Positions 38,137 through 46,415 of a stretch of DNA of 54,441 nucleotides are shown here, one piece after another. How positions within the stretch are numbered: position 1 is the first letter of the stretch; each line of letters starts with the position of its first letter. This DNA is from Cryptosporangium minutisporangium (GTDB lineage: Bacteria; Actinomycetota; Actinomycetes; Mycobacteriales; Cryptosporangiaceae). The stretch is taken from assembly GCF_039536245.1 (NCBI RefSeq), contig NZ_BAAAYN010000003.1, positions 19,961-74,401 of the forward strand, in the 5' to 3' direction. The position numbers and the translations under genes are program-made. Under the pieces are notes generated by a model. The model was not told the DNA's origin. It was given only the letters and a program-made list of their open reading frames with translations, and searched no databases.

Positions 38137-38537
38137 CCCGGCAGGCTAAGCGACCGCGGACGTCCAAGAGCAACTCCGACCCGCTCCAACCGTTCGGTGG
38201 AACCTGTTCCACCTTTCCGCCATCTGCTGTTGACTCGTGTGACGTGCGATAACTAGAGTCCGGTCCCAGTTCCGATCCCATCCTCACGCGATCGACGCGT
38301 GTCCGGGTTCGCAGACGCTCGTCGTGCCGAGGACCGCCGACCCGCTCCACTGCTCCACCAGTGCCCGGGCCACCCAGCACCCGGGCCAGCAGCACCCGGG
38401 CCACCTCTACCCGGTCCACCCCTCACCCGGTCCATGCTTTCTCCCGGGCCGTCGCGATCGGCCGGGGTGACCGAATCGCGCTCGGGGACGACGTCTGCCG
38501 ATGACCCGGGGCCCGTCGACCTGTCGGAAGGCTCGTC
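38137..38537. promoter_or_regulatory. 401-bp non-coding region before the permease gene
   Basis: It holds an 18-bp dyad GGTGGAAC-CT-GTTCCACC (38196-38213), a weak promoter TTGACT (38230) with TAGAGT 18 nt on (38254), and five direct copies of CCCGG(G/T)CCA (next entry). No convincing ORF on either strand. Confidence 0.45.
38364..38434 (+). repeat. Five direct repeats CCCGG(G/T)CCA, 15-16 bp apart
   Basis: Copies start at 38364, 38380, 38395, 38410 and 38426. They lie in the leader region of the permease gene. Two variants occur: CCCGGGCCA three times, CCCGGTCCA twice. May be a binding array or a simple slippage repeat. Confidence 0.75.
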
Positions 38538-40493
38538 ATGGCACCGACCTCGGCAGCGCCGCCGTCGCCCACCCGTTCGAGACCGTTCGTCGGTGGCCAG
38601 CTGCGCACCGGTCACCTCCTCATCTTCCTGCTCGTGACCCACACGCCGTTGACGGTGCTCTGGGGCGCGGTACCCGAGGCCTACCGGTCCGGGCAGGTCG
38701 AGGCGACGCCGCTGGTCTTCGCCTTCGCCGGCGTCATCCTCCTCGGATTCGTGTTCGGCTACAGCGGCCTGGCCAAACGGCTGCGACACCCGGGCGGCGT
38801 CTACGTCCAGGTGGCCCACGGCCTCGGCCGGCCGATCGGCATCGGCGCCGGGGCCGTGATCCTGGTCGCCTACATCGGACTCATGGCCGCTCTGTACAGC
38901 TTCTTCGCCGGCGTGCTCAACGGCCTGGCGCAGAGCCTGTTCGACGTCGAGGTCCCGATCGGAATCGGGATCGCGCTCTGCGCCCTGGCCGGAGCGTTGC
39001 TGAGCCGGCTCCGTGCCCGTCAGCTGGTCCCGATCTTCTCGGTCATCCTCGCGATCCAGCTGGTCACGGTGATCGTCACGATGGTCGCCGCGTTCTCCTC
39101 GCCCGCCGGTGGCACCGTGTCCTACCAGAGCCTCGAACCGGGCGGGCTGCTGACCGGCTCGTTCGGGGTCACGCTGGTCCTGGCGTTGATGGCGTCCGCC
39201 GGCACCGAGACCGCCGCCAACTACACCGCGGAACTGGCGAACCCGGTCCGATCGCTACCCCGGGCCACGTATCTGTCGTACGCCGTCACCACGGCCGTCG
39301 GGGTGGCCGGGGCGCTCGCGGTGAGCGCGCTCGTCGGGCCGACGAACGCCACCGCTATCGCTCAGCAGGCCGGTCCGGCGCTGTTCCCCGTGCTGGTCGC
39401 CCAGGTGGTCGGGGTGGAGCACGCGGTGATGGTGACCAACATCCTGATGGCGGTGCTGCTGACCGGGATCTTCGGCGCGACCGTAGGCCTGCAGGGCGCG
39501 CTGGTCCGGCAGCTGGCCGGACTCGCCAGGGACGGGGTGCTGCCCCCCGCGCTGATCCGCCCCAACGCCCGGGGCAGGCGCCCGATCCTGCTGAACATCG
39601 CGCACCCGCTCATCAGCGGGTTGGTGGCGCTGGTCTTCGCGGACGAGACGGGCGCCCTCAAGACGTGGGTGACGATCGGCGCCACGCTGGGCCTGTTCGG
39701 AATGCTGATGCTCGCCTCGTTGTCCGCCACCGTCTGGTTCCTCCGCGGTGAGGCGGACGAAGCGGGGTTCTTCGGCTGGGAAGGCCAGGTCGTCGCCGCC
39801 GCGTTCTCCGCGGTGACGTTGTTCCTCGTCGTCGTCTACGGGCTGACGCACGTGCCCGAGCTGGACACCAGCGATACGAGCGGCGCGACCTGGTTGGTGC
39901 TCGCGATGATCCTCGTGCCGTTCGTGCTGGCGGTGATCGCGGCGCTGATCATCCGGGAGACCCGGCCCGAGGTCTACGCGAGGATCGGCCGGAGCGATCC
40001 GTCCGAGTTCGAAGCCGAGGGCGCCCCGCCGGCTCCGGATCCGCGGCTTTCGGCCCGGCGCGTCCCGGCGCCACCGGTGCCGGCTCCGGCGCCGCCTCTC
40101 CCGGCCGGACCGTACGAGGCAGAGGCGCCGGCGAGGTGGCCGGCCGCGGTGGGGCCGTACCCGGGTGATCCGGAACGCGGGGGGCCGCACCGGGGCGTGC
40201 CGTCGGAGCGGTGGGCCGTCGGACCGCCGAGTCTCCCGGACGCTGCGGCCGAGCGGCCGTGGCGAGAGATTCCCCGGCAGCGGACTCCGCTGGACGCGTC
40301 CTGGTCGGACGGTCGGCGGTCCGGCGTCCCGTCGGCCCAGCCGTCGGGCTCCTCCCGCGCCGAAGAGCAGGGCTGGTGGGAGCAGCCACCCGAGCCCGGG
40401 CAAGACGGCGCCCCGGGCGCGACGCCGCAGCAGCAGCACTGGCAGCCGGACCACTACCGTCCGCCGGAGCCGTACCGGCCGCCGCCCGGCTGA
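38538..40493 (+). CDS. APC-superfamily amino acid/polyamine permease with long Pro-rich tail
   Basis: 651 residues. About 12 hydrophobic segments from residue 25 to 475, starting with GHLLIFLLVTHTPLTVLWGAV, and with ASAGTETAANYTAELANPVRSLPRA, a typical APC helix-6/7 loop. The family moves amino acids or amines with protons. After residue 480 there is a cytoplasmic tail of about 165 residues rich in Pro, Gly, Ala and Arg, with no known domain; this is unusual for APC carriers and may be a docking tail. ATG 38538 has GGAAGG upstream. It is convergent with the monooxygenase at 40507. No obvious link to the catabolic blocks. Confidence 0.88.
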   Translation: MAPTSAAPPSPTRSRPFVGGQLRTGHLLIFLLVTHTPLTVLWGAVPEAYRSGQVEATPLVFAFAGVILLGFVFGYSGLAKRLRHPGGVYVQVAHGLGRPIGIGAGAVILVAYIGLMAALYSFFAGVLNGLAQSLFDVEVPIGIGIALCALAGALLSRLRARQLVPIFSVILAIQLVTVIVTMVAAFSSPAGGTVSYQSLEPGGLLTGSFGVTLVLALMASAGTETAANYTAELANPVRSLPRATYLSYAVTTAVGVAGALAVSALVGPTNATAIAQQAGPALFPVLVAQVVGVEHAVMVTNILMAVLLTGIFGATVGLQGALVRQLAGLARDGVLPPALIRPNARGRRPILLNIAHPLISGLVALVFADETGALKTWVTIGATLGLFGMLMLASLSATVWFLRGEADEAGFFGWEGQVVAAAFSAVTLFLVVVYGLTHVPELDTSDTSGATWLVLAMILVPFVLAVIAALIIRETRPEVYARIGRSDPSEFEAEGAPPAPDPRLSARRVPAPPVPAPAPPLPAGPYEAEAPARWPAAVGPYPGDPERGGPHRGVPSERWAVGPPSLPDAAAERPWREIPRQRTPLDASWSDGRRSGVPSAQPSGSSRAEEQGWWEQPPEPGQDGAPGATPQQQHWQPDHYRPPEPYRPPPG

Positions 40494-40506
40494 CTCCGCC
40501 GGGCAG

Positions 40507-41802
40507 CTATCGGGTCGCGCGGTCGGGCCGGCTCGCCTCAGCGTTGCTGGCGGGCCGGCCCGCCGCCCCGTCGGGTGTCTGGTCCTGGCTCGCCTCGGGG
40601 CTGCTGGCGGGTCGGCTCGCCGCGTGATCCTGGATCGCCTTACCGATGGCCTGCGCGGTCTGGTCGCGCCACTGCTCGGACAAGCCGACCTGCCAGTCCT
40701 GCGACCCGAGCGGGCCGGCCGACGCGCCGGTGAAGTGCGGCATCACCTCCCGGGCGAACAGCTCGTAGCTGCGCCGGGTGGCCTCCCGGCCGGCGAAGTC
40801 GGCGGCCATCAGGAGGTACGCGCCGAACCCGCCGGACCGCTCCCAGAGCCGCTCGATCTGCGCGATCGCCATGTCCGGCGTTCCGCAGACGAACGAGCCG
40901 GTGGCGATGCCCTGCTCGATCCGGGCCTCCAGCGGGGAGTCGGGGTCGAGCGGGATCGGCAGTACCTTGGCCTGGTAGTTCTGCACATCCACCAGCCCGT
41001 ACCGCACGTCCTCGCGGGCCTGGGCCTCGGTGTCGGCGAGGTGCATCATCCCCATCAGCCGCCACTCGTCGCGCCGCATCACCTGACCGTGCTCGGCGGC
41101 CACCTCGTTGGCGGTCTGCCAGTGCGTGCTGAGCAGATCCGTGCCGCCCGGCTGGCTGGCGGCGATCGAGAGCAGCCCGGCGCCGAACCGTCCGGCCGTG
41201 CGCGGACCGGCGGGCGAGAACGTGGCGGCCACCGCGACCGGCAGCCCGGTGGGACGGTACGGACGCAGCTGCAGCACCGCGTCCCGGAGCGTGAACCAGT
41301 CGGTCTCCCTGGTGACCGGCTCGCGACCGTCGAGCAGCGCGACGATCGCGTCCAGGGCCTCCTCCATCATGGCTCGCTGCCGGTTGGTGTCGATGCCGAG
41401 CATGTGCGCGTCCGAGGCCAGCTGGCCGGGGCCGACGCCGAGCATCACCCGGCCGCGCGTCAGGTGGTCGAGCAGTACCAGCCGGTCCGCGACGTTCAGC
41501 GGGTGGTGGTAGGGCAGCGAGACGACGCCGGTCCCGAGCCGGATCTGCCGGGTGCGGGCCGCCGCCGCCGCGATGAACACCTCCGGCGAACCGATGATCT
41601 CCCAGCCTCCGGAGTGGTGCTCGCCGATCCACGCTTCGTCGAAGCCGAGCCGGTCCAGGTGCTCGACCAGCTCCAGGTCCTGCTCCAGCAGCAGCGTCGG
41701 ATTACGCCCGGCGCGGTGGAACGGGGCCAGGAAGATCCCGAACCGCAGCGGCGTGCGCCGGCCGGCCGCGACCTCGGTGGCGATCGTGCGGGGAAGCGTC
41801 AT
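40507..41802 (-). CDS. Luciferase-like (LLM class) flavin-dependent monooxygenase
   Basis: 431 residues. FGIFLAPFHRAGRNPTLLLEQDLELVEHLDRLGFDEAWIGEHH, GTGVVSLPYHHPLNVADRLV and GRVMLGVGPGQLASD define the bacterial-luciferase TIM barrel, close to limonene-monooxygenase-like enzymes. The flavin is FMNH2 from a partner reductase, or F420. The C-terminus has a 19-residue tandem duplication (AASRPASSPEAS / AAGRPASNAEAS). GAGGAGC precedes ATG 41802. Lies just downstream of the IclR gene on the same strand, separated by one of the inverted repeats; it could oxidise a terpene-like substrate. Confidence 0.88.
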   Translation of the reverse strand: MTLPRTIATEVAAGRRTPLRFGIFLAPFHRAGRNPTLLLEQDLELVEHLDRLGFDEAWIGEHHSGGWEIIGSPEVFIAAAAARTRQIRLGTGVVSLPYHHPLNVADRLVLLDHLTRGRVMLGVGPGQLASDAHMLGIDTNRQRAMMEEALDAIVALLDGREPVTRETDWFTLRDAVLQLRPYRPTGLPVAVAATFSPAGPRTAGRFGAGLLSIAASQPGGTDLLSTHWQTANEVAAEHGQVMRRDEWRLMGMMHLADTEAQAREDVRYGLVDVQNYQAKVLPIPLDPDSPLEARIEQGIATGSFVCGTPDMAIAQIERLWERSGGFGAYLLMAADFAGREATRRSYELFAREVMPHFTGASAGPLGSQDWQVGLSEQWRDQTAQAIGKAIQDHAASRPASSPEASQDQTPDGAAGRPASNAEASRPDRATR

Positions 41803-41857
41803 CGAGTTGCTCCTCAGCGAGCGGCGACGGGCCCGCAGAATTGCATCGTGTTCTAGT

Positions 41858-41886
41858 GCGAAGCAAGAGTCGCACTATGCGAACGG
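41858..41886. repeat. 29-bp inverted repeat, copy A (IclR gene 3' end / LLM promoter)
   Basis: This segment matches the reverse complement of 42869-42897 at 27 of 29 positions. It overlaps the last codons of the IclR gene and the upstream region of the LLM gene, and itself contains TAGTGCGA/TCGCACTA arms (41854-41877). A double IclR operator is the natural reading. Confidence 0.75.
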
Positions 41887-42858
41887 TGGGGGCCAACGGC
41901 CGCCGAGGCCGTGCGTCAGGGACTCCGCCGAGGCGCGTAGCCGGGTGCCGAGCGCGACGATCTCCGCGCCGGTCCGCAGCGGCACCCGGTGCCCTTCCCG
42001 GACGCAGAGCAGGCACAGCACCACGGCGACGCCGCCGGCGGCGTCGAACACCGGCGCGTTGACGACCGAGGCCCGGTACTGCCCGTCCGGCGAGATCGCG
42101 GTCGGCAGCGTCTCCGTGACGCCGAATGCCCGGCCGATCTCGGTCAGCACCCGCCGGAGGGCCGCCGCGTGCTCGGCGTTGCGCTGGTCGGCGTCGAAGT
42201 CGGCCACCAGCCGCCCCAGCCGCTCGCGCAGCTGGTCACCGACCTCCAGCGCCCAGCCCCGCTCCCGGATCGCCGCCAGCGCGGGGGCCAGCTCGCCGGC
42301 GGCGTCGGCCCGCTGCTCGGCGTCGAGCCGGTCCAGCCAGCGGTCGATCGTCTCCGGATCCGACCACGCCACCTGCACCGCCCCCAGCGGCGGACGCGGG
42401 GGGATCCGGTCGCCGGGCCGCAGTCCACGCGGGTGGCCCCGCCACCGCTGGCCGGTCGGAGCGGACGGTCGCCGGTCGTCGGCCGGGTCGGCGATCTCGC
42501 CGACCACCAGGTCGTCCTCCTCGCCGGGCACACCACCGGCGACCAGCGCGACGCAGACCAGGCCGGTCGCCGCGGCGAGATCGCGCACCACCGGACGGGC
42601 CGCGGTGAGCACCGGGTTGCCTTCGGCAGCGGCTCGGCCGGCCGCGACCAGCGCTGGGCCGAGCCGGTACGTGCGCGTCCCGGGATCGCGCAGCAGCCAC
42701 CCGCGCCGGGCCAGTGCGACGACCATCGGATGCACGGTGGGTTTGCCGAGACCGGCCGCCCGGGCGATGTCGGCGAGCGTGAACTCCTCGGTCGGCGCCG
42801 ACGCCAGCAGGTCGACCAGATCGATCAGCCGCTCGGTCTGCGGCGACGGCCTGCTCAC
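41875..42858 (-). CDS. IclR-family transcriptional regulator
   Basis: 327 residues from GTG 42858. The N-terminal winged helix is TERLIDLVDLLASAPTEEFTLADIARAAGLGKPTVHPMVVALARRGWL; the C-terminal effector domain ends with RASVVNAPVFDAAGGVAVVLCLL and GAEIVALGTRLRASAESLT, the IclR small-molecule pocket. The linker between is about 60 residues longer than usual (EEDDLVVGEIADPADDRRPSA...). IclR proteins are activators or repressors of catabolic operons and bind dyads near their own promoter; the flanking 29-bp inverted repeats fit this. Neighbours: LLM oxidase below, Zn alcohol dehydrogenase divergently above. Confidence 0.88.
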   Translation of the reverse strand: MSRPSPQTERLIDLVDLLASAPTEEFTLADIARAAGLGKPTVHPMVVALARRGWLLRDPGTRTYRLGPALVAAGRAAAEGNPVLTAARPVVRDLAAATGLVCVALVAGGVPGEEDDLVVGEIADPADDRRPSAPTGQRWRGHPRGLRPGDRIPPRPPLGAVQVAWSDPETIDRWLDRLDAEQRADAAGELAPALAAIRERGWALEVGDQLRERLGRLVADFDADQRNAEHAAALRRVLTEIGRAFGVTETLPTAISPDGQYRASVVNAPVFDAAGGVAVVLCLLCVREGHRVPLRTGAEIVALGTRLRASAESLTHGLGGRWPPPFA

Positions 42859-42868
42859 GGCCGTCCGG

Positions 42869-42897
42869 CCGTTCGCATACTGCGACTCTTGATTCGC
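42869..42897. repeat. 29-bp inverted repeat, copy B (IclR/dehydrogenase gap)
   Basis: Copy B starts 11 bp upstream of the IclR start codon and 120 bp before the divergent alcohol dehydrogenase. With copy A about 1 kb away in opposite orientation, looping by one regulator is possible. Confidence 0.75.
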
Positions 42898-43016
42898 CCC
42901 AGCCCCGATGCCACGCTGCCCGGCATGACAGGAGCGGCGGGCGGACGGCTCGCGGACCAGGCGTCTACGGTTCCCGGCCCCGCGAGCGGTGCCGTCGTCG
43001 ACGCCCGGCGCGGCTG

Positions 43017-44048
43017 ATGCGCGCCGCCCGCCTGCACGGCCCCCGTGACCTGCGGGTGGAGACCGTGCCGGACCCGGTGCCGGGCCCCGACGAGGTGCTG
43101 CTGCGGCCGCTCTACACCGGCCTGTGCGGCTCGGACCTGCACGTGTGGCACGGCGGCGCGGGCGCTGCCGACGGTGCGCCGATGGTGCTCGGACACGAGT
43201 TCTCCGCCGAGGTGGTCTCGGTCGGCCCGGCGGCCGGAGACGTCCGGCCCGGCACCCTGGTCACCGTCGAGCCGATGTGGACGTGCGGCGGGTGCGCGCC
43301 GTGCCGCCGCGGCGACTACCACCTGTGCCGAGCCATGCAGTGGCACGGGCTCTCCGCGCGGACCGGGGCGCTGGCCGATCGCACGGTGGTCCGCGCGAGC
43401 ATGGTGCACGTGCTGCCCGAGGGCGTCGACGCTCGGCAGGGAGCGCTGGTGGAGCCGATCGCGGTGGCTCATCACGCCGTCGCGCGGGCGAACCTGACCC
43501 CCGGTGGCTCCGCGCTGGTGATCGGCGCCGGGCCGATCGGCGTGGCGTGCGCTCTGGATCTGCTGGCCCGGGGCGTCCGGCGGATCGTGGTCTCGGAGCC
43601 GTCGCCGGTGCGGCGGGTAGCGGCGGCACGGGCGTTCGCGGCGGTCGGCGCGCCGGACGTCCTGGTGCTCGACCCGGGCGCCGACGACGTGCCGGACGCG
43701 GTCCGGGCCCTGACCGCCGGCGAGGGCACGGACGCCGTCCTCGACGCGGCCGGGGTCCAGGCCGCGTTCACGCTGGCGCTCGCGGCGGTGCGCCCGGGCG
43801 GCCGGGTGGTCACGGTCGCCGTCTACCTCGAGCCGGTGTCGTTCCATCCACTCACCACCTTCCTCGGGGAGGTCGACCTGGTCGCCTCCTGTGGCTACCG
43901 CGACGACTTCCCGGCCGTGCTCGACCTGGTGCGCGACGGACGGTTCCCGCTCACCGACCTGGTCCGGACCGTGCCGCTGGAGGCGGTCGGGGACGCGTTC
44001 GCGGAGCTGGAGGCAGGCACGGCGCTCAAGGTGCTGGTGCAGCTCTAA
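43017..44048 (+). CDS. Zinc-dependent medium-chain alcohol dehydrogenase
   Basis: 343 residues. Catalytic zinc ligands Cys37, His60 and Glu61 (LCGSDLH, VLGHEFS), structural zinc Cys90-x2-Cys93-x2-Cys96-x7-Cys104 (CGGCAPCRRGDYHLC), and cofactor motif VIGAGPIGVA. SEPSPVRR after beta-2 has Glu/Pro, suggesting NAD. The pattern resembles threonine/2,3-butanediol/sorbitol dehydrogenases. It is divergent from IclR and likely controlled by it. Its last codons overlap the convergent kinase-like gene by 4 bp. Probably oxidises the alcohol produced by the monooxygenase. Confidence 0.9.
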   Translation: MRAARLHGPRDLRVETVPDPVPGPDEVLLRPLYTGLCGSDLHVWHGGAGAADGAPMVLGHEFSAEVVSVGPAAGDVRPGTLVTVEPMWTCGGCAPCRRGDYHLCRAMQWHGLSARTGALADRTVVRASMVHVLPEGVDARQGALVEPIAVAHHAVARANLTPGGSALVIGAGPIGVACALDLLARGVRRIVVSEPSPVRRVAAARAFAAVGAPDVLVLDPGADDVPDAVRALTAGEGTDAVLDAAGVQAAFTLALAAVRPGGRVVTVAVYLEPVSFHPLTTFLGEVDLVASCGYRDDFPAVLDLVRDGRFPLTDLVRTVPLEAVGDAFAELEAGTALKVLVQL

Positions 44049-45145
44049 GCCGCCGCGGCGTCCAGCGTTCCGAGGTCGCGGATGGCCTGGCACGCCCGCG
44101 CGGTCATCGACAGGAACATCGCGTCGGCCGCCGGGCTCCGCTCCGCCGTCGCGTAGACGCAGCCGAGCACCGTGATCAGCGGAGCGTGCAGTACTCCGGT
44201 CCGGTACCCGGCCAGGCAGTCCTCGAGCGAGTAGCCCCGGACGCCGAGGCGGACCAGCTCCGCGTGGTACGCGGCGACGAGCTCGTTCTCGGTGGCCCGC
44301 CGGTCGTCGGCGCTCAGCGAGTTGGCGAGGAAGTACGCGACGTCGCGGCCGGGGTGCCCGACCGAGATCGTCTGCCAGTCCAGCGCGGCCACCTCCGGCC
44401 GGTCCGGGTGGAACATCAGGTTGTCGAGCCGGTAGTCGCCGTGGACGAGCGAGAACGGCGTCTGGTGCCGGCGCAGCCAGCCCTCGGTGAGCTCGGCGGC
44501 GGCGCGCAGCGTCTCGGCGTCGGCGGCGGGCAGGTCGGCCCCGAAGCGCTTCACGAACGTGTCGGTCGCGTCCCGGTGCAGTGCGCCGAGGAACGCGGCG
44601 CCCTCGGCGTCGGTCGGCTGCAGCCACTGCAGCCCGCCGGCCAGGAACGTGCTGTTCCAGAACGGGGCGTGCAGGCCGGCCAGGTTGACCACCGCGTGCC
44701 GCGCGCGCTCCGGGGAGCAGCCGGCGGCCTGACTGCCGGGCACGGACGGCGTCAGGTCCTCCAGCACGAGCGTGAACCGAGTGTGGTCCGGACTGATCGC
44801 CCCGTACCAGCAGCGCGGGACCCGGGCCTGGACGCGCTCGGCGAGCTGCCGGTAGAAGCCGACCTCCCAGGCGAAGCCCTGGCTGACCATGCTGCGGTCG
44901 GTACCGGTGGCCATCTTGACGACGACGCTCGACGGCGCCTCGCCGGACCCCTCCAGCACGACCCGGTAACTGGCGCCGATCTGCCCGGTGCCGATCCGCT
45001 GCGCCCTGGCGTCGCGCACCCGGACGTCCAGATCACTGCCGAGCCGGAGCACCCGGCTCAGCCACTCGGGGGTCAGGTCGGCGGGGTCGTCGGCGACGAG
45101 CGTCGGGTCGTCCTCGACCGGCAGCGGCAGCGGGGGTGTGCTCAC
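44045..45145 (-). CDS. Aminoglycoside-phosphotransferase-family (APH/ChoK-like) protein
   Basis: 366 residues from GTG 45145, overlapping the previous stop (GTGA). SSVVVKMATGTDRSM carries the lysine of the ATP site, LVHGDYRLDNLMFHPDRP is the Brenner motif with catalytic Asp, and ALDWQTISVGHPGRDVAYFL the metal-binding DFG-like Asp. In catabolic clusters of mycobacteria and relatives similar proteins (FadE36-like neighbours) may phosphorylate a hydroxylated substrate to drive dehydration. Antibiotic resistance is less likely in this context. It follows the F420-type oxidoreductase in one minus operon. Confidence 0.87.
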   Translation of the reverse strand: MSTPPLPLPVEDDPTLVADDPADLTPEWLSRVLRLGSDLDVRVRDARAQRIGTGQIGASYRVVLEGSGEAPSSVVVKMATGTDRSMVSQGFAWEVGFYRQLAERVQARVPRCWYGAISPDHTRFTLVLEDLTPSVPGSQAAGCSPERARHAVVNLAGLHAPFWNSTFLAGGLQWLQPTDAEGAAFLGALHRDATDTFVKRFGADLPAADAETLRAAAELTEGWLRRHQTPFSLVHGDYRLDNLMFHPDRPEVAALDWQTISVGHPGRDVAYFLANSLSADDRRATENELVAAYHAELVRLGVRGYSLEDCLAGYRTGVLHAPLITVLGCVYATAERSPAADAMFLSMTARACQAIRDLGTLDAAAA

Positions 45146-46230
45146 GCGACCCTCCCGGGGTTGGCGGGGTAGGTGGGCAGCGACGCCGGCCGGACCGCGC
45201 GGTAGGCCTTCACCACCGGCGCCAGCTCGGTGGGGGTCGCGCCGTGCAGGACCACCCCGGAGACACCGAGGGAGAATTGACGCGCGACCTCGGCCGCGCA
45301 CTGGTCGGGCGTGCCGGTGGCGGCCGCCGCGAGCCACTCGTCCGGGAGCAGCGTCGCGAGGTGCTCGAGCTGCTCGGTGGTGGCGCGGTCGTCGATGGCG
45401 CCGAGGAAGCTTTGCACCATCTCGTCGGCGCTGAACCGGGCCAGGACGGCCGGGTCCCAGTCGTTGATCGTGACCAGCGCGTCGCCGTAGCCCTGGAGGT
45501 AGGTGGCGAGGCGTCCGACGCTCTTCTTCAGCCGGACCTCGGCGGGGATGTGGTCGCCGATGGTGGCCAGCACCGACCAGACGCGGATCGTCGCCGGGTC
45601 GCGGCCGACCGACTCGGCGCCGCGGGCGATCGCGGCGAGCGCGGTCTCCAGCGCCCGGTCGGAGAAGTAGGTGTGCAGGACGACGCCGTCGGCGACGCGT
45701 CCGGCCAGCTCCAACGTCTTCGGGCCGATCGCCACCAGCAGGATCGGGATGTCGAAGTCGAAGTACGACTCCTGGTGCAGATAGGGATAGGAGCCGGCCG
45801 GGCCCTCGTGGCCGAAGATCGCCTCGCCCTTCCAGAGCCGGCGCATCAGGCCGGCGAAGTCCTCGATCTGCGCCGAGGTGACCTTGTTCAGCCCGATGGC
45901 CTGGAACCGCAGGTCGACACCGCGGCCGAGGCCGAGCGCGAACCGCCCGCCGGTCATCGTGTGCAGGGTGGTCGCGAGCGAGGCGGTGAGCAGGGGATGC
46001 CGGGTGTTGTGGTTGGTCGCGGCGGTGGCGAGGCCGAGCGTCTCGGACACCGCGCCCATCGCGCCGGCGATCGCACCCGCTTCCTTGAAGTTGTAGCGCT
46101 CGGAGATGAACGCCGCGCCGAGGCCGAGCGCTTCGGCGGCAGGCATCTCGCTGACGACATCCCGCGGGCTGCGCGTGTGCCCGGCGAGCGTGTAGAAGCC
46201 CAGCTCGGTCAGGTGTGGATCGCTACTCAC
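45142..46230 (-). CDS. LLM-class F420-dependent oxidoreductase
   Basis: 362 residues from GTG 46230. ELGFYTLAGHTRSPRDVVSEMPAAEALGLGAAFISERYNFKEAG, ATAATNHNTRHPLLTASLATTLHTMTGGRFALGLGRG and ILLVAIGPKTLELAGRVADGVVLHTY are typical for F420-dependent luciferase-like enzymes. They reduce or oxidise ketones, enones or alcohols with F420H2. First gene of a two-gene minus operon, with the kinase-like gene overlapping it. Divergent from the amidohydrolase block, with site 9 between. This supports the view that both directions belong to one pathway. Confidence 0.9.
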   Translation of the reverse strand: MSSDPHLTELGFYTLAGHTRSPRDVVSEMPAAEALGLGAAFISERYNFKEAGAIAGAMGAVSETLGLATAATNHNTRHPLLTASLATTLHTMTGGRFALGLGRGVDLRFQAIGLNKVTSAQIEDFAGLMRRLWKGEAIFGHEGPAGSYPYLHQESYFDFDIPILLVAIGPKTLELAGRVADGVVLHTYFSDRALETALAAIARGAESVGRDPATIRVWSVLATIGDHIPAEVRLKKSVGRLATYLQGYGDALVTINDWDPAVLARFSADEMVQSFLGAIDDRATTEQLEHLATLLPDEWLAAAATGTPDQCAAEVARQFSLGVSGVVLHGATPTELAPVVKAYRAVRPASLPTYPANPGRVA

Positions 46231-46255
46231 CGTTGAGCGCTCCCGCGTCTAAGAA

Positions 46256-46270
46256 TGTATGAAATATACA
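46256..46270. promoter_or_regulatory. TGTATA-type motif, site 9 (perfect TGTAT/ATACA dyad)
   Basis: TGTAT-GAAAT-ATACA, 15 bp, in the 185-bp divergent gap between the F420 oxidoreductase (-) and the amidohydrolase (+). Both half-sites are perfect. This site ties the second catabolic block to the first one. Confidence 0.55.
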
Positions 46271-46325
46271 ACCGACGCTAGTGCGCGCCGCGCGCACCGG
46301 TCAAGAGGGAGCGGCGTCGAGCGTC

Positions 46326-46354
46326 TTGACAGAACTAGAATTCTGTTTCAGAGT
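46326..46354 (+). promoter_or_regulatory. Promoter with a dyad in the spacer, upstream of the amidohydrolase
   Basis: TTGACA (46326-46331), 17 nt, CAGAGT (46349-46354). The spacer includes CAGAA-CTAGAA-TTCTG (46330-46345), with an AGAATTCT palindrome in it. It is about 60 nt before ATG 46416. The -35 is consensus, the -10 poor, so an activator may be needed or a repressor may sit in the spacer. Confidence 0.4.
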
Positions 46355-46415
46355 AGGGCCGGTTCGTCGGCGCGGCGCATCCGAGCCGATATCGCACGCG
46401 AAAGCGAGGGCCCGC

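Noticed and set aside
44045-45145. Aminoglycoside resistance gene
   Set aside because: The fold fits, but the operon partner is an F420 oxidoreductase and the family has many catabolic members; resistance is not supported.
46330-46345. Second KstR-type site
   Set aside because: Only the AGAAC half fits TNNAACNNGTTNNA; the right half is GAA instead of GTT.
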